Assembly (NCBI GenBank): GCA_013298955.1
Contig: JAAFJT010000042.1
Coordinates: forward strand, 1 to 38,388
Origin: Chitinophagales bacterium
Lineage (GTDB): Bacteria > Bacteroidota > Bacteroidia > Chitinophagales > Saprospiraceae
Direction of reading: 5' to 3'
Length of the DNA stretch: 38,388 nucleotides
Positions within the stretch are counted from its first letter, which is position 1; every line of letters begins with the position of its first letter. Positions 15,640 through 24,634 of this stretch are shown here, in pieces. A model generated the notes under the pieces. That model was not told where the DNA came from and ran no database searches. It saw nothing but the letters and a program-made list of their open reading frames with translations. Both the position numbers and the translations under genes were made by a program.

Positions 15640-16366
15640 CGCTTATGAGATTGGTAAGCATGATTTTGATGAAAAACCTTTTTTTCTGAGTGCTGAACAA
15701 ATTAAACAAGCTACAGCACACTTCAAATCAACAACCGAAAGAGAAGTTAGAGTACTTTGCAAACAGGATAGACGACAGGATAGACCTGACATTTTTAAAG
15801 AGAACGGTTTATTTATTTTGCCCACTAAAAATGGGCAATACGCACTTGTTAAAGGAGAAGGATATCTTGATATTCCAAAAATTGATGAAAAACCTTTGAT
15901 TTATACTTCAAAATTGGATTTTGAATTGGAAACATCTCTTATCGGCAATTCAGAAATGCAGCATCTGGATTTTGCGTATGCGAGCAGTTTGATACGCACA
16001 TTTTTGGATGACGATAGTTTAGTTTTGACGATTAGAGGACGAAAATACACTCCAAAGTTTGAATTTTATGTTGGAAATCATCTGTTAACAACAGAAAGTG
16101 TTCAAACAGAAGTAGATGCAGGTTACGAAGGCAGAAATCAAATTGTATTGATAGAAGCTAAGAATGCAAATAGTAAAAATACGATAATTCGACAATTGTA
16201 TTATCCTTTTAGACAGTGGCAGATTCATACAAAAAAGAAAGTCAATATTTTATTTTTTGAAAAAAGGTTATCAGAATATTCTCTTTGGCAATTTACCTTT
16301 AAAGATGCTTTAAATTACAATAGCATTGAATTAGTGAGAAGTGCAAAGTTTGAAATCAAGCCATAA
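15608..16366 (+). CDS. Type II restriction endonuclease, PD-(D/E)xK type, partner of the adenine methylase
   Basis: The protein has 252 residues from ATG 15608; earlier ATGs at 15572 and 15581 would add 9-12 residues. EVDAGYEGRNQIVLIEAKN gives Asp170, Glu183 and Lys185, the classic D-x(n)-E-x-K metal-dependent nuclease site. The preceding GRKYTPKFEFYVGNHLLTTES forms the usual lead-in. The N-terminal half (WHCIFDAYEIGKHDFDEKPF...) is of unknown fold and is likely to recognise DNA. The start overlaps the methylase gene by 32 bases, so translation is probably coupled and the methylase is made first. No database name can be given. Confidence 0.82.
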   Translation: MNHKPWHCIFDAYEIGKHDFDEKPFFLSAEQIKQATAHFKSTTEREVRVLCKQDRRQDRPDIFKENGLFILPTKNGQYALVKGEGYLDIPKIDEKPLIYTSKLDFELETSLIGNSEMQHLDFAYASSLIRTFLDDDSLVLTIRGRKYTPKFEFYVGNHLLTTESVQTEVDAGYEGRNQIVLIEAKNANSKNTIIRQLYYPFRQWQIHTKKKVNILFFEKRLSEYSLWQFTFKDALNYNSIELVRSAKFEIKP

Positions 16367-16390
16367 TATCAACCTACGAAATGCAAAACG

Positions 16391-16422
16391 AACTTGCGGC
16401 AAGTTGCAACTTGCCGCAAGTT
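16391..16422. terminator. Spacer-free 32-bp palindrome (centre TTGCAA)
   Basis: AACTTGCGGCAAGTTG and its exact reverse complement abut each other. It sits between the convergent endonuclease (stop 16366) and zinc ribbon (stop 16435) genes and could end transcription from both sides. Confidence 0.65.
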
Positions 16423-16434
16423 TTCTATGATTGA

Positions 16435-16659
16435 TTACTTCTTCTTAGCAAGCAGCTTCTGCATGCTTACTTTTTTGACCGATTTTAAGATATCCACCTC
16501 TGCGGAACATGCTCTACAAAATATTTTAGCATCCTCAATCGACTCCGTAGATTGAACGACAAAACCGCTTTCGGTAAAAATTAATACGTCATATTGATTT
16601 GGCTCCGTTATAAATTCCTCAGAACCGCATTTAGGGCAATTGTTATACTGTTTTTTCAT
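16435..16659 (-). CDS. Small zinc-ribbon protein
   Basis: The 74-residue protein has two cysteine pairs, NCPKCGSEEF near the start and IFCRACSAEVD near residue 50, which together can bind one zinc. The middle segment (YDVLIFTESGFVVQSTE) is short and beta-rich. The C-terminus is basic (KKVSMQKLLAKKK). The function is unknown; such ribbons bind nucleic acid or proteins. It follows the restriction-modification pair convergently and has its own -7 box. Confidence 0.75.
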   Translation of the reverse strand: MKKQYNNCPKCGSEEFITEPNQYDVLIFTESGFVVQSTESIEDAKIFCRACSAEVDILKSVKKVSMQKLLAKKK

Positions 16660-16697
16660 TTTATGTATTTTTTAAATTAGAAATAAAGTCTGCATTG

Positions 16698-16705
16698 CAA
16701 AAGTA
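16698..16705 (-). promoter_or_regulatory. -7 box (TACTTTTG) of the zinc-ribbon gene
   Basis: CAAAAGTA on the + strand reads TACTTTTG on the minus strand, 39 bases upstream of the ATG at 16659. Confidence 0.45.
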
Positions 16706-16924
16706 TGGATCTGGATTAAAGTATTCGATCTAATATGGATTATTCACAACTAAAAATACAACAAAACGTTAATACAAATTATAAATACAAAATATCTGAT
16801 AATTTTGCATTCGTTATTCCAGTACACATAAGCATTAAAATAAACCTCATAAGACAAAAGGGGGATTCCTCTTACTACTACACCCAATTTTTCAACAAAA
16901 TTATTTGTTAAACATACTCCATTT

Positions 16925-19375
16925 ATGTCCTTAAAAGGGTTACTTGCTTGTGCCGCCTTGGTTACGATGCCAATTTGCGGGTTATTCAGTCAATCAGATT
17001 GTCAAAATTACAAATGTGTGAGGGAACAATTTCAACAAGTTGTTCAATCCAAAGATTATCGATTTGCGCTCTCTTTGCTGGATTATGCAGAGACGTTGCG
17101 TGATAAAAATCGATTGGAAATCAATGAGTTGCGGGAACGCTTGTTCGATGCGATTCATCAAGAACGCCTTAAAGCAGAGCAGGCGCGTTCTGCCGCAGAA
17201 GCAAAAATGGCTGCTGCCGAACAAAAATTGTCAATTGCAGCTCAACTCCACCAAGATTTATTGCAAAAAATTACGGATGGACAAAAAGTGCAGTTGGCAA
17301 CCGAAAAAAAGCAGCGCGCTCAACAAAATGCAGCTTTATTTGCCACGTTTAAAACCCAAAATCCAACTTTGGCGGCGGGTATTGTCAAATATCAGCTCTC
17401 GCGGCATGCGGATTACTCGGCAGGTTTGCAGGAAACGCATCTGACCGATTTGTTGGGTGATAGCAAAAATCCCATTTTTAGGGTAAATTTGATGGAGCAT
17501 CAATCCTTTGTGACGAGTGTTTCTTTCTCGCCTGATGGTTCAAAAGTGTTGACGGCGGGCAATGATGGGATTGCAATTGTGTGTGATGCAACAAATGGGC
17601 GGGTTTTGGCGCGGTTGATTGGGCATCAAGACCAAGTGACGGCAGCCGCTTTTTCGCCTGATGGCAGTCAGATTGTGACGGGGAGTTATGATAAATCGGT
17701 CAAAATTTGGAGTGTGCGGACAGGTACGGTCATGAATGAATGGATTGCCCATGCTTCGTATGTGACGGCGGTGGCGTTTTCCCCAGATGGCAACAGCATT
17801 TTGACCGCAGGCAATGACAAAATGGCGTATATCTGGCAAGCGCAAACAGGGAAAATGTTGGAAAAGTTTGATAAACATCAATCTTACATCTTATCAGCCT
17901 GTTTTTCACCCGATGGAAAATATGCGTTGACCGCAGGTTGGGACCAAACGGCGCGACTTTGGACGGTGAAAGGAGCTTCCGAAACGAAAGTGTTGAAAGG
18001 GCATAAAGCGGGCATTTCGTGTGCAGGGTTTTCGCCTGACGGCAAACAAATTGTAACAGCAAGTTGGGACAAAACCATCAATTTGCGCCATGCTGCCAAT
18101 GGGAAAATCATTCGCATCTTCCCCGAACACCAAGCAGAAATCACTTCGGTTGCATTTTCGCCCGATGGAACAAAGTTGGTCACAGGGTCTTGGGATAAAA
18201 CGGCGGCGGTTTGGGACGTTGCAACAGGGCATTTATTGCAACGCTTGCAAGGACACGCGGCAGATGTTTCGTCCGTCGCTTTTTCGCCCGATGGAACAAA
18301 AATTGTCACAGGTGCTTGGGATAAAACCGCTAAAATATGGGAAATCAATGCTTTACCTGCGGTTCGGACGATTGGAAAACACACGGCTTATGTACCTTAT
18401 GGTGTTTTTTCGGCAGATGGGATGAAAATCTTGACAGGTTCTTGGGATAAATCGGCTAAAATTTGGGGGACTTCTGCGGATAATCCAACGCCCTTGATTC
18501 AAACTTTGGGGACGCAATCCAGTATTCGGGCAGTTGCTTTTTCGCCTGATGGCAATTTTGTAGCCACCGCGAGTCGGGACAAATTGGTGCAATATTGGGA
18601 TGCACAAACGGGTGATATTTTATTGACTTTGCCTGACCAAGAGGCAGTTGCGTTGGCATTTTCGCCAGATGGGAGTCAATTATTGGTGGCTTTGGAGGAT
18701 AAAATCGCTCGTTTATGGGCGTTGCCGACCGGAAAATTGTTGCGCCAAATGGAAGGACATAGTGCAACCTTGACCAATATAACCTTTTCGCATGATGGAA
18801 AATTCATTTTGACGGGTTCGGAAGACAAAACCGCCCGTTTATGGGATGCGCAAACAGGTCAAATTCGACAAATTTTTTGGGGACATACGGATGCTGTGAC
18901 GGCAATTGCATTTTCACCTGATGGGACGCGAATCCTCACGGGCGGGCGTGACCATGTGGTGCGTTTTTGGGAAACGGTTTCAGGTGATTTATTGGAAACG
19001 TTTAAAGCCCATAATGCGCCGATTCGGTTTGTAGCGTTTTCGACTGATGGAAAAACAGTGATTAGTAGTGATGAAAAAATGATTAAATGGCGTTTGATTC
19101 ATCAAAATCCGACAGGGCAATCGTGGAGTTTTGGGGTACATCAGCAAGAAGATATTTTGAATTATAAATTGACTGATAATAAAATACACATTTTAACCAT
19201 TAGTGATATTAAAAATATGGGGGTGCGCACGTTGTCCGAATCCATGTGTTTGGAACATGGGCTGTATCGGTATTCAGCAATGGAATTGAAACAATTGGGT
19301 GTGCAAATCGAACCCGAAGATGATGTAGAAAAAGGCGGCGGAACCGCACAAAATGAACGCGTAAACCGTTTTTAA
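16925..19375 (+). CDS. Exported WD40 repeat protein with N-terminal coiled coil
   Basis: The 816-residue protein has a signal peptide (MSLKGLLACAALVTMPICGL), a charged helical region rich in Ala, Glu and Gln (about residues 70-135, for example EQARSAAEAKMAAAEQ) likely to be a coiled coil, a helical linker, and 13 WD40 units. The units have the pattern H-x(3)-V-x-FSPDG-x-x(2)-TG-x-DKTA-x-W; the first begins near residue 191 at HQSFVTSVSFSPDG and the last is HNAPIRFVAFSTDG. A C-terminal segment of about 90 residues has no recognised domain. Thirteen units could form two linked propellers with one blade completed by other sequence. WD40 propellers are protein-binding scaffolds; partners cannot be inferred. 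Several units are nearly identical in the FSPDGTK...SWDKTA core. Confidence 0.88.
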   Translation: MSLKGLLACAALVTMPICGLFSQSDCQNYKCVREQFQQVVQSKDYRFALSLLDYAETLRDKNRLEINELRERLFDAIHQERLKAEQARSAAEAKMAAAEQKLSIAAQLHQDLLQKITDGQKVQLATEKKQRAQQNAALFATFKTQNPTLAAGIVKYQLSRHADYSAGLQETHLTDLLGDSKNPIFRVNLMEHQSFVTSVSFSPDGSKVLTAGNDGIAIVCDATNGRVLARLIGHQDQVTAAAFSPDGSQIVTGSYDKSVKIWSVRTGTVMNEWIAHASYVTAVAFSPDGNSILTAGNDKMAYIWQAQTGKMLEKFDKHQSYILSACFSPDGKYALTAGWDQTARLWTVKGASETKVLKGHKAGISCAGFSPDGKQIVTASWDKTINLRHAANGKIIRIFPEHQAEITSVAFSPDGTKLVTGSWDKTAAVWDVATGHLLQRLQGHAADVSSVAFSPDGTKIVTGAWDKTAKIWEINALPAVRTIGKHTAYVPYGVFSADGMKILTGSWDKSAKIWGTSADNPTPLIQTLGTQSSIRAVAFSPDGNFVATASRDKLVQYWDAQTGDILLTLPDQEAVALAFSPDGSQLLVALEDKIARLWALPTGKLLRQMEGHSATLTNITFSHDGKFILTGSEDKTARLWDAQTGQIRQIFWGHTDAVTAIAFSPDGTRILTGGRDHVVRFWETVSGDLLETFKAHNAPIRFVAFSTDGKTVISSDEKMIKWRLIHQNPTGQSWSFGVHQQEDILNYKLTDNKIHILTISDIKNMGVRTLSESMCLEHGLYRYSAMELKQLGVQIEPEDDVEKGGGTAQNERVNRF

Positions 19376-19424
19376 AAGATAATATAACGGGGTGTAAGTA
19401 GTTCAATTGAAATAACCGATCCAA

Positions 19425-19456
19425 AAGGTCGGCGAGGTTGCAACCTCGCCGACCTT
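19425..19456. terminator. Spacer-free 32-bp palindrome downstream of the WD40 gene
   Basis: AAGGTCGGCGAGGTTG abuts its exact reverse complement (centre TTGCAA), 50 bases past the WD40 stop. A looser inverted repeat encloses it (about 19392-19413 with 19506-19528). Confidence 0.65.
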
Positions 19457-19525
19457 GATTCGATACGAATGCGTTGATTATCAATAAGTTGCATTTTGAT
19501 AGTTTATTTCGATTCAAGTACTTAT

Positions 19526-19558
19526 AACGTTTGGAGGGTTTCAAACCCTCCAAACGTT
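19526..19558. terminator. TTGGAGGGTTT-family hairpin, copy 1
   Basis: Sixteen-base arms surround a single C: AACGTTTGGAGGGTTT, then its reverse complement. It lies 17 bases past the stop of the minus-strand FAD oxidase, so with the palindrome at 19425 each of the two convergent genes has its own hairpin. Confidence 0.65.
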
Positions 19559-19574
19559 GTTGTAAATTATCTAC

Positions 19575-20996
19575 TTATGGAATGATTTTCAAAGGGTTCA
19601 AAATGCCTTTGGGGTCAAAAACGCTTTTGATACCGCGCAATAAATTCAAACTGGTTTCATTAAACATAATATTCATATATGGTTTTTGAATCCAACCAAT
19701 CCCATGTTCTCCCGACAGTGTACCACCCAAAGATTTCACCAAATTAAATAATTCACGAATTGATTTTGGCAAAATAAGATTCCAAGTATCATCATCCACA
19801 TCGCCTCTGACAAAATTAATATGCAAATTCCCATCGCCTGCATGTCCAAAACAAAGGACTTTTACGCCTATTTTGGCAGCAATTGCTTTCGTTGCTTGAT
19901 GCAATTCTGGCAAACGCGCTCTTGGCACAACCGTATCTAATTCTTTATAAATCGAACTTTTAATCGCCCGCCCAATATTGCGGCGCAATTTCCAAAGAAC
20001 ATTTTTAGCAGCTTCGTCATCGGCAAATAAAATTTCGCCTGCATCGAATCGCTCCAATACTTCGGCTATTTTTTCACAATCATTTTGCAATGTCATAGGG
20101 TCAAAACCATCGACTTCGATTAAAAGATGCGCTTTGACCGATTCTGGAATGTCCATAATCCTTTCGCCAAGATAATCCATCGTATATTCCAACGCGTCTC
20201 GTTCCATAAATTCCAACACAGAGGGCGTAATGCCTGCCTGAAATATCGCCGCAACTGCCGCGCAAGCCTTCGCCGCATCCTCAAACGGCACTAACAACAC
20301 CATTGCATGCGTCGGATGCGGTATCAATTTTAAAACAATTTTAGTAACGACCGCCAACGTACCTTCACTTCCAACGACTAAATGAGTCAAATTATAACCC
20401 GTTGAATTTTTCAACGTATTCGCACCCGTCCAAATGATTTCGCCATTGGGCAAAACAATTTCCAAATTTAAAACATAATCGCGCACAACGCCATATTTGA
20501 CCGCCCGCAAACCGCCTGCATTCGTGGAAACATTGCCGCCAATCGACGAAATACCTTTACTCGCAGGGTCAGGCGGATAGTATAAACCATTGTCTTTCAA
20601 CGTGTTTTGCAAAAATTCGGTAATGACAGCAGGTTCGACAGTGACTTGAAAATTTTCTTTATCAATATTTAAAATTTTGTCAAAACGCTCCATCGACATC
20701 AATAAGCCGCCACAAACAGGCAATGCTCCGCCCGACAAACCAGTGCCTGCACCGCGCACCGTGATTGGAATCCGATATTTCGTACCAATTTTGAGGATGC
20801 GACTCACTTGTTGCGTTTCGCAGGGCAGCACGACGATTTCAGGCATAAAAACCAAACCTTCCGTTTTATCCTGCCCATATTTTTCGCGTAACTCTTTGTG
20901 AATCAATACATTTTCTTCGCCCACGATGCGACGCAATTGGACGATAACAGAGCCTTCTACCCGTTTGAAACTGGGATAATGAATATTGGTTTGCAT
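19575..20996 (-). CDS. FAD-linked oxidase, glycolate oxidase GlcD-like
   Basis: The 473-residue protein of the VAO/PCMH flavoprotein family probably oxidises a 2-hydroxy acid (glycolate or D-lactate). The FAD domain shows VVLPCETQQVSRILKI, ITVRGAGTGLSGGALP (diphosphate binding), YYPPDPASKGISSIGGNVSTNAGG and VVGSEGTLAVVTKIVLKL. The C-terminal oxidase domain shows VLCFGHAGDGNLHINF and LSGEHGIG, with the substrate-binding histidines. Length is normal for GlcD. No GlcF partner is adjacent. The only Fe-S partner-like region is in the truncated protein at 24704-26950. Confidence 0.9.
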   Translation of the reverse strand: MQTNIHYPSFKRVEGSVIVQLRRIVGEENVLIHKELREKYGQDKTEGLVFMPEIVVLPCETQQVSRILKIGTKYRIPITVRGAGTGLSGGALPVCGGLLMSMERFDKILNIDKENFQVTVEPAVITEFLQNTLKDNGLYYPPDPASKGISSIGGNVSTNAGGLRAVKYGVVRDYVLNLEIVLPNGEIIWTGANTLKNSTGYNLTHLVVGSEGTLAVVTKIVLKLIPHPTHAMVLLVPFEDAAKACAAVAAIFQAGITPSVLEFMERDALEYTMDYLGERIMDIPESVKAHLLIEVDGFDPMTLQNDCEKIAEVLERFDAGEILFADDEAAKNVLWKLRRNIGRAIKSSIYKELDTVVPRARLPELHQATKAIAAKIGVKVLCFGHAGDGNLHINFVRGDVDDDTWNLILPKSIRELFNLVKSLGGTLSGEHGIGWIQKPYMNIMFNETSLNLLRGIKSVFDPKGILNPLKIIP

Positions 20997-21088
20997 AATA
21001 TTTAAAAAATATAGGAAGCCGCTAAGGTTTTAAACAGCCAATTTTCAAATGATTTTTTCATAATTTTCCATAATTTTGATTCTCACAA

Positions 21089-21096
21089 CAAAAGTA
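21089..21096 (-). promoter_or_regulatory. -7 box (TACTTTTG) of the FAD oxidase gene
   Basis: CAAAAGTA on the + strand reads TACTTTTG on the minus strand, 93 bases upstream of the ATG at 20996. It sits back to back with the murF-alr promoter at 21214. Confidence 0.45.
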
Positions 21097-21119
21097 CTAA
21101 AAATTTATCAAATGAGTGT

Positions 21120-21170
21120 GTAACCACCTTCGTAGTCGGGAAATTTATTTCCCGACTACGAAGTGGTTAC
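21120..21170. repeat. GTAGTCGGGAAAT-family palindrome, copy 1
   Basis: Left arm 21120-21144 and right arm 21147-21170 are complementary over 24 pairs, with one bulged C. The core GTAGTCGGGAAAT is shared with 26961-27006, but the outer stem differs (GTAACCAC-TTC here). Unlike most palindromes in the window it lies between two divergent promoters, so it is not simply a terminator. Confidence 0.75.
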
Positions 21171-21213
21171 ATGCCCTCTTTTTCTTTTCCCAAGTACAAA
21201 ACAAACTTATTGC

Positions 21214-21221
21214 TATCTTTG
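21214..21221 (+). promoter_or_regulatory. -7 box (TATCTTTG) of the murF-alr gene
   Basis: It is an exact match to the Bacteroidota consensus, 78 bases upstream of the chosen ATG at 21299. It supports that start over the longer open frame from 21116, which would begin upstream of the promoter. Confidence 0.6.
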
Positions 21222-21298
21222 CGACCGATTTGACATCAAACTGCAAACAAGACAAGACAGCGGCTGACAACAGTTGCTACAATCGGACACACGGGATT

Positions 21299-23827
21299 AT
21301 GACTTATAGTATTACCCAAATCGTTGATATACTGCATGGAACACTGCTCCATTCGACGGTATTTGAAGCGGAAATGGCGCATATCCTTTTGGATAGTCGG
21401 CGCGTCATGTTTCCGAAAAACTCGCTTTTTTTTGCCATTGTCGGCAAAAGGCATAATGGACATCAATTTATGCCAGATTTGTATGCGAAAGGCGTTAGAA
21501 ATTTTGTTATTTCTGAAAATGTTGCTATTCAACCTTTTACAAATGCCAATTTCATAAAAGTGGATGATTGCTTACGCGCTTTGCAACAATTAGCCATCCA
21601 TCATCGCCGTCAATTTCCCGATTTACAAGTCATCGGCATCACGGGCAGCAATGGCAAAACGATGGTCAAAGAATGGCTTTTTCAACTCTTGCAACCCGAT
21701 AAACAGATTGTGCGCAGTCCGAAAAGTTATAATTCGCAAATTGGGGTTGCGCTATCGGTCTTGCAGATTTCGCCCGAACATAATTTGGCAATTTTTGAGG
21801 CAGGTGTTTCCGAAAAGGGCGAAATGCAGTATCTCGAACCCATGATTCAACCGACAATTGGCATTTTTACGATGCTTGGCATGGCGCATAGTGAAGGTTT
21901 TGATTCGCCCAAAGAAAAAACGCTTGAAAAATTTAAGTTATTTAAAAATTCAAAACATATTGTTTATAGTGTAGAAGCGCGTCGAACCGCGCATATTGCC
22001 GAAGAAGGCGTTTTAGCGCGGGTTCAAGGGTTGCCAATGCGTGAAAAATTGACTATTTCGGAAAGTATTTTGGCGAGTTGGACTCGAAATTTGAAATTAT
22101 CGGCGGATTTATACGTTCATTCCATTCAAACGATTGGTAATAAAACGCTTTTAAAAGGGAGTTTTAAAAACAATTTGATTGAAATGACGATTCCATTCAC
22201 GGATAACGCATCTATTGAAAATGCCATATCTTGCTGGATGACTTTGTTGCAAATGGGCTATGCACCGACCGTGATTGCGGAACGCATGGCGCGACTCGAA
22301 CCTGTTGCGATGCGTTTAGAATTGAAAGCGGGTTTGAATAACTGTTTGGTTATCAACGATTCATACAATTCAGATTTAACTTCTTTGAATATTGCATTGG
22401 ATTTCATGGTGCAACAAGGCGCGGGACGCATTGCAAAAACATTGATTATGTCTGACATTTTGCAAAGTGGTCAAGATTTGGAAAGCCTCTATCGAAAAGT
22501 GGCGGAATTGGCTTGTGAGAAAAAAATTACACGCTTGATAGGGATTGGTTCGGACATTGTTTTGTTGCAAAATTGGCTTGACCCTGCTTGTGTAAAAGCT
22601 GAATTTTACACGACAACGCCTGAATTTTTAAAAAATATTCAAAATCGAGCCTTTCAAAATGAGGTGATTTTGCTAAAAGGTGCTCGCATTTTTGAATTTG
22701 AACGCATTGCCGACAGGCTTTCTCAGAAAACACACAAGACCGTTTTAGAGGTTAATCTCAATGCGCTTTCTAATAACTTATTGACTTTCAAGAAGTTATT
22801 AGAACCCAATGTCAAAATGATGGTCATGGTCAAAGCCTCTGCCTATGGGAATGGCAGTCATGAAGTCGGTCGTTTATTGGAATACCACAAAACCGATTAT
22901 TTGGCAGTCGCTTACGCGGATGAAGGAATTGACCTGCGCAATGCAGGAATTAAATTACCGATGATGGTTTTAAATCCCGAACCTGCGAGTTTTGAAGCGA
23001 TGTCGCGGTACGATTTAGAACCCGAAATGTATAGTTTGCGTTTATTGAATCAATTTGTTGATTTTACGGATAAAAATGACACGCAGAAAATACACCTCAA
23101 ATTCGATACAGGCATGCACCGTTTGGGGTTTTCACCTGCGGATTTGCCCGAATTGTCTCGAATTTTGAAAAACAACCCTCAAATTCAAGTTCAATCAGTG
23201 TTTTCCCACTTGGCAGCGAGCGAAAGTCCAGCCTTTGACGCATTCACACAAGGACAATTCAAACAATTTAACGCCATGTACGAAACCTTGACGCAAGGTT
23301 GGAAAGCCAAACCCTTGCGCCATATTCTAAATTCGAGTGGAATTGTCCGTTTTCCAGCAGCGCGTTTAGACATGGTTCGATTGGGGATTGGGCTGTACGG
23401 GATTGATGGCAGTCAAACGATTCAAAAAAAATTGCAATGTGTACAGACCTTAAAAGCAACGATTTCGCAAATTAAAAACATTCCTGCGGGCGATACGATT
23501 GGGTATTCGCGGCGCGGCGTTGCGGTGACGGATATGCGGATTGCAACGATTAGTATCGGTTATGCGGATGGCTTGTTGCGCGGCGCAGGCAATGGCAAAT
23601 TTGCCGTTTGGCTGCATGGAAAGCGTGCATTGATTGTTGGAGGCGTTTGTATGGATATGTGTATGATTGATATTAGTCAAATTCCTGAAGCAAAAGAAGG
23701 CGATGAAGTCGAGATTTTTGGGACAAATGTATCGGTGAATGAATTGGCGAAAGCCTTAGATACGATTCCATATGAAATTTTTACAAATGTGTCAGAACGC
23801 GTTAAGCGCGTTTATTTTCAAGAATAA
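21299..23827 (+). CDS. Bifunctional UDP-MurNAc-tripeptide:D-Ala-D-Ala ligase / alanine racemase (MurF-Alr fusion)
   Basis: The protein has 842 residues in two halves. The MurF half (about 1-470) adds D-Ala-D-Ala to the peptidoglycan precursor with ATP; it shows DSRRV...FFAIVGKRHNGH, the P-loop GSNGKT at 116-121, EAGVSEKGEM and the NDSYNSD motif. The Alr half (about 475-842) makes D-alanine with PLP. It shows LEVNLNALSNNL, the Schiff-base Lys512 in VMVKASAYGNG, HLKFDTGMHRLGF, GIGLYGIDGS, GYSRRG, and the catalytic Tyr in SIGYADGLLRGAGNG. The fusion couples D-Ala supply to its use and is a known Bacteroidota arrangement. All key residues appear present. Confidence 0.95.
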   Translation: MTYSITQIVDILHGTLLHSTVFEAEMAHILLDSRRVMFPKNSLFFAIVGKRHNGHQFMPDLYAKGVRNFVISENVAIQPFTNANFIKVDDCLRALQQLAIHHRRQFPDLQVIGITGSNGKTMVKEWLFQLLQPDKQIVRSPKSYNSQIGVALSVLQISPEHNLAIFEAGVSEKGEMQYLEPMIQPTIGIFTMLGMAHSEGFDSPKEKTLEKFKLFKNSKHIVYSVEARRTAHIAEEGVLARVQGLPMREKLTISESILASWTRNLKLSADLYVHSIQTIGNKTLLKGSFKNNLIEMTIPFTDNASIENAISCWMTLLQMGYAPTVIAERMARLEPVAMRLELKAGLNNCLVINDSYNSDLTSLNIALDFMVQQGAGRIAKTLIMSDILQSGQDLESLYRKVAELACEKKITRLIGIGSDIVLLQNWLDPACVKAEFYTTTPEFLKNIQNRAFQNEVILLKGARIFEFERIADRLSQKTHKTVLEVNLNALSNNLLTFKKLLEPNVKMMVMVKASAYGNGSHEVGRLLEYHKTDYLAVAYADEGIDLRNAGIKLPMMVLNPEPASFEAMSRYDLEPEMYSLRLLNQFVDFTDKNDTQKIHLKFDTGMHRLGFSPADLPELSRILKNNPQIQVQSVFSHLAASESPAFDAFTQGQFKQFNAMYETLTQGWKAKPLRHILNSSGIVRFPAARLDMVRLGIGLYGIDGSQTIQKKLQCVQTLKATISQIKNIPAGDTIGYSRRGVAVTDMRIATISIGYADGLLRGAGNGKFAVWLHGKRALIVGGVCMDMCMIDISQIPEAKEGDEVEIFGTNVSVNELAKALDTIPYEIFTNVSERVKRVYFQE

Positions 23828-23850
23828 TGGACTCGTTTTGGAAAATTTTT

Positions 23851-24112
23851 GAATTAGGATGCTTATAATTTGAAGGATTGTAAGGATTTTTTTTGAGTTC
23901 TCATTTGTGTTAGTAAAAGATTTTTTAATAAAATTACCCCTTTGATATGTTGTCTGAATGTGGATTTATTGGATTGGGTGGATTTTTTTGCAAAAAAATC
24001 CACCCAATCCAATAAATCCACATTCAGACAACAGAGTGAACTTCTTTAAGAACCGTTACTTATTCAACTGAAAACATCCTTACAATCCTTCAAATCATAA
24101 GCATCCTAATTC
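23851..24112. repeat. Long nested palindrome with a spacer-free 86-bp perfect core
   Basis: This element fills the 320-base gap between the convergent alr and Dabb genes. Outer arms 23851-23892 and 24071-24112 are complementary at 40 of 42 positions (GAATTAGGATG... start). Inside them, 23948-23990 and 23991-24033 are exact reverse complements with no spacer (86 bp; arms contain GGATTGGGTGGATTTTTTTG). The outer stem has looser complementarity further out, at TTTTGGAAAATTTTTG against 24113-24130. No gene is present. Confidence 0.95.
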
Positions 24113-24147
24113 AAAAGATTCCCCAAAATCGATTGCGCTGATGGAAA

Positions 24148-24459
24148 TTAAGTTCTTTTGGGACCAACCGAGTCATAAACGACTACTTTTTCCCATAAAT
24201 GAGCGCAATCTGCCACAAATTTTAAATGAATGGGATGTTTTTGATAAATTTCCTCATCCGACAGCGTATCAAAAAAGCATAACCACGAAATCGAATAAGT
24301 CCGTTCAATGACTCCGCGATTCGTACTCGCAGGTTCGCCAATATGTGCCAACCGAATCGTCGATACTTTCGATAAGGATTCCAAACCTGCTTCTAAATCC
24401 GCTTTATCAACTTCATTTGCTGGATTTTTCAACCAAAAATAAACATGATGAACAACCAT
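24148..24459 (-). CDS. Dabb-family (stress-responsive alpha/beta-barrel) protein
   Basis: The 103-residue protein has the typical MVVHHVYFWLKN start, a helix (DKADLEAGLESLSKV), a central SISWLCFFDTLSDEEIYQKHPIHLKFV, and a final strand VVVYDSVG. These are the marks of the dimeric ferredoxin-like Dabb domain, found in stress proteins and some enzymes acting on polyketides or hydroxamates. The His and Tyr/Phe pattern (HHVYFWLKN, HPIHLKFV) is conserved. The substrate is unknown. It is a single gene, convergent with murF-alr. Confidence 0.85.
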   Translation of the reverse strand: MVVHHVYFWLKNPANEVDKADLEAGLESLSKVSTIRLAHIGEPASTNRGVIERTYSISWLCFFDTLSDEEIYQKHPIHLKFVADCAHLWEKVVVYDSVGPKRT

Positions 24460-24634
24460 AATTTGAATAATTTTTAATGAATTGCAAATTTGGTAATAAA
24501 GATTGATTTTCCAATGCCTTTTTTGAAAATCCTATCAAAAGAATCCTGTTCAAAATTTGGATAAAAAGAGGGAAGCGTTTAGATTTGCGATTAGATTATT
24601 TTTATTAAAATACAACCAAAATTATAATTAGAAG

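Noticed and set aside
17540-18767. Several long minus-strand open frames inside the WD40 gene
   Set aside because: They are shadows caused by the repeated FSPDG/DKTA coding units; they repeat with the same period and have no independent signals.
21116-21298. Longer start for MurF-Alr
   Set aside because: The extension translates a palindrome, and its start lies upstream of the -7 box at 21214. The ATG at 21299 matches the family start MTYSITQIVDIL.
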